Of a stretch of 12,361 nucleotides of DNA, positions 12,319 through 12,361 are shown piece by piece. The number at the start of each line of letters is the position of its first letter. Within the stretch, counting starts at the first letter, position 1. Source of the stretch: CAIWXH01 sp964555675 (lineage in GTDB: Bacteria > Chloroflexota > Chloroflexia > Chloroflexales > Chloroflexaceae); the NCBI GenBank assembly GCA_964555675.1, contig CAZKTU010000208.1, positions 1-12,361 on the forward strand, read 5' to 3'. A program made the translations under genes and the position numbers. Below the pieces are notes generated by a model. The model was not told the DNA's origin and ran no database searches. It saw only the letters and a program-made list of their open reading frames with translations.

Positions 12319-12361
12319 CTAGCCCCCGCGTTCCCAGGCGGCCACGGCCAGGCCCGAGGCG
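12319..12361 (-). CDS. 3' end of an unidentified gene (partial)
   Basis: Read on the minus strand, the last bases give ASGLAVAAWERGG followed by TAG (12321-12319). Third positions are almost all G or C, as in the other genes here, and a hairpin follows. Only 13 residues are visible, so no function can be given. The gene would start outside the window. Confidence 0.4.
   Translation of the reverse strand, partial: ASGLAVAAWERGG

Noticed and set aside
10994..12322. A 442-codon open frame on the plus strand opposite the glycosidase-like gene
   Set aside because: Antisense shadow; the minus strand has the NEP and VTEYG motifs and a good ribosome binding site.

Overview
The window is about 12.4 kb of very GC-rich bacterial DNA, with strong G/C preference at third codon positions in every gene. 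It opens with the last ~40 nt of a 16S rRNA gene. The rRNA tail, the gene content and the unlinked 16S layout suggest a member of the Chloroflexota (class Chloroflexia). That assignment is an inference from memory of the families, not a database result.

Layout. (1) 1-162: the 3' end of 16S rRNA, a ~85-nt trailer and a textbook intrinsic terminator. No tRNA, 23S or 5S follows, so the 16S is not linked to a downstream 23S. (2) 179-841 (+): a type II haloacid dehalogenase with all catalytic residues, apparently on a leaderless mRNA whose -35 box lies inside the rRNA terminator. (3) 836-2328 (-): a two-gene operon of an AcuI/YhdH-type acryloyl-CoA reductase followed by an ArsN1/phosphinothricin-type acetyltransferase, converging on the dehalogenase with a 6-bp overlap. 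(4) 2417-5582 (+): a tightly packed operon of a glyoxalase-like (VOC) protein, a divergent inositol-monophosphatase-like phosphatase and an L-arabinokinase-like GHMP protein with degraded active-site motifs, followed at 5625-6755 by a zinc-ribbon/transmembrane/beta-sandwich protein. The acuI operon and this operon diverge from overlapping promoters built on one 8-bp palindrome. (5) 6819-8411 (-): a Tat-exported multicopper oxidase with all copper ligands, preceded by a 314-bp non-coding region. That region holds a candidate structured leader and a cluster of DosR-like half-sites. (6) 8726-10933 (-): gmhA (phosphoheptose isomerase) then serA (phosphoglycerate dehydrogenase), each with its own TATAAT. 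(7) 11039-12193 (-): a clan GH-A TIM-barrel glycosidase-like protein without a signal peptide. (8) 12319-12361 (-): probably the last codons of one more gene.

Most genes look like housekeeping or accessory metabolism: serine biosynthesis, heptose sugar phosphate, acyl-CoA reduction and detoxification. No phage, insertion sequence, CRISPR array or tRNA is visible. The observations most worth a second look are the unlinked 16S with the leaderless gene in its terminator, the GHMP pseudokinase translationally coupled to an intact phosphatase, the regulatory region of the multicopper oxidase, and a set of GC-rich intergenic hairpins without U-tracts that mark gene ends.
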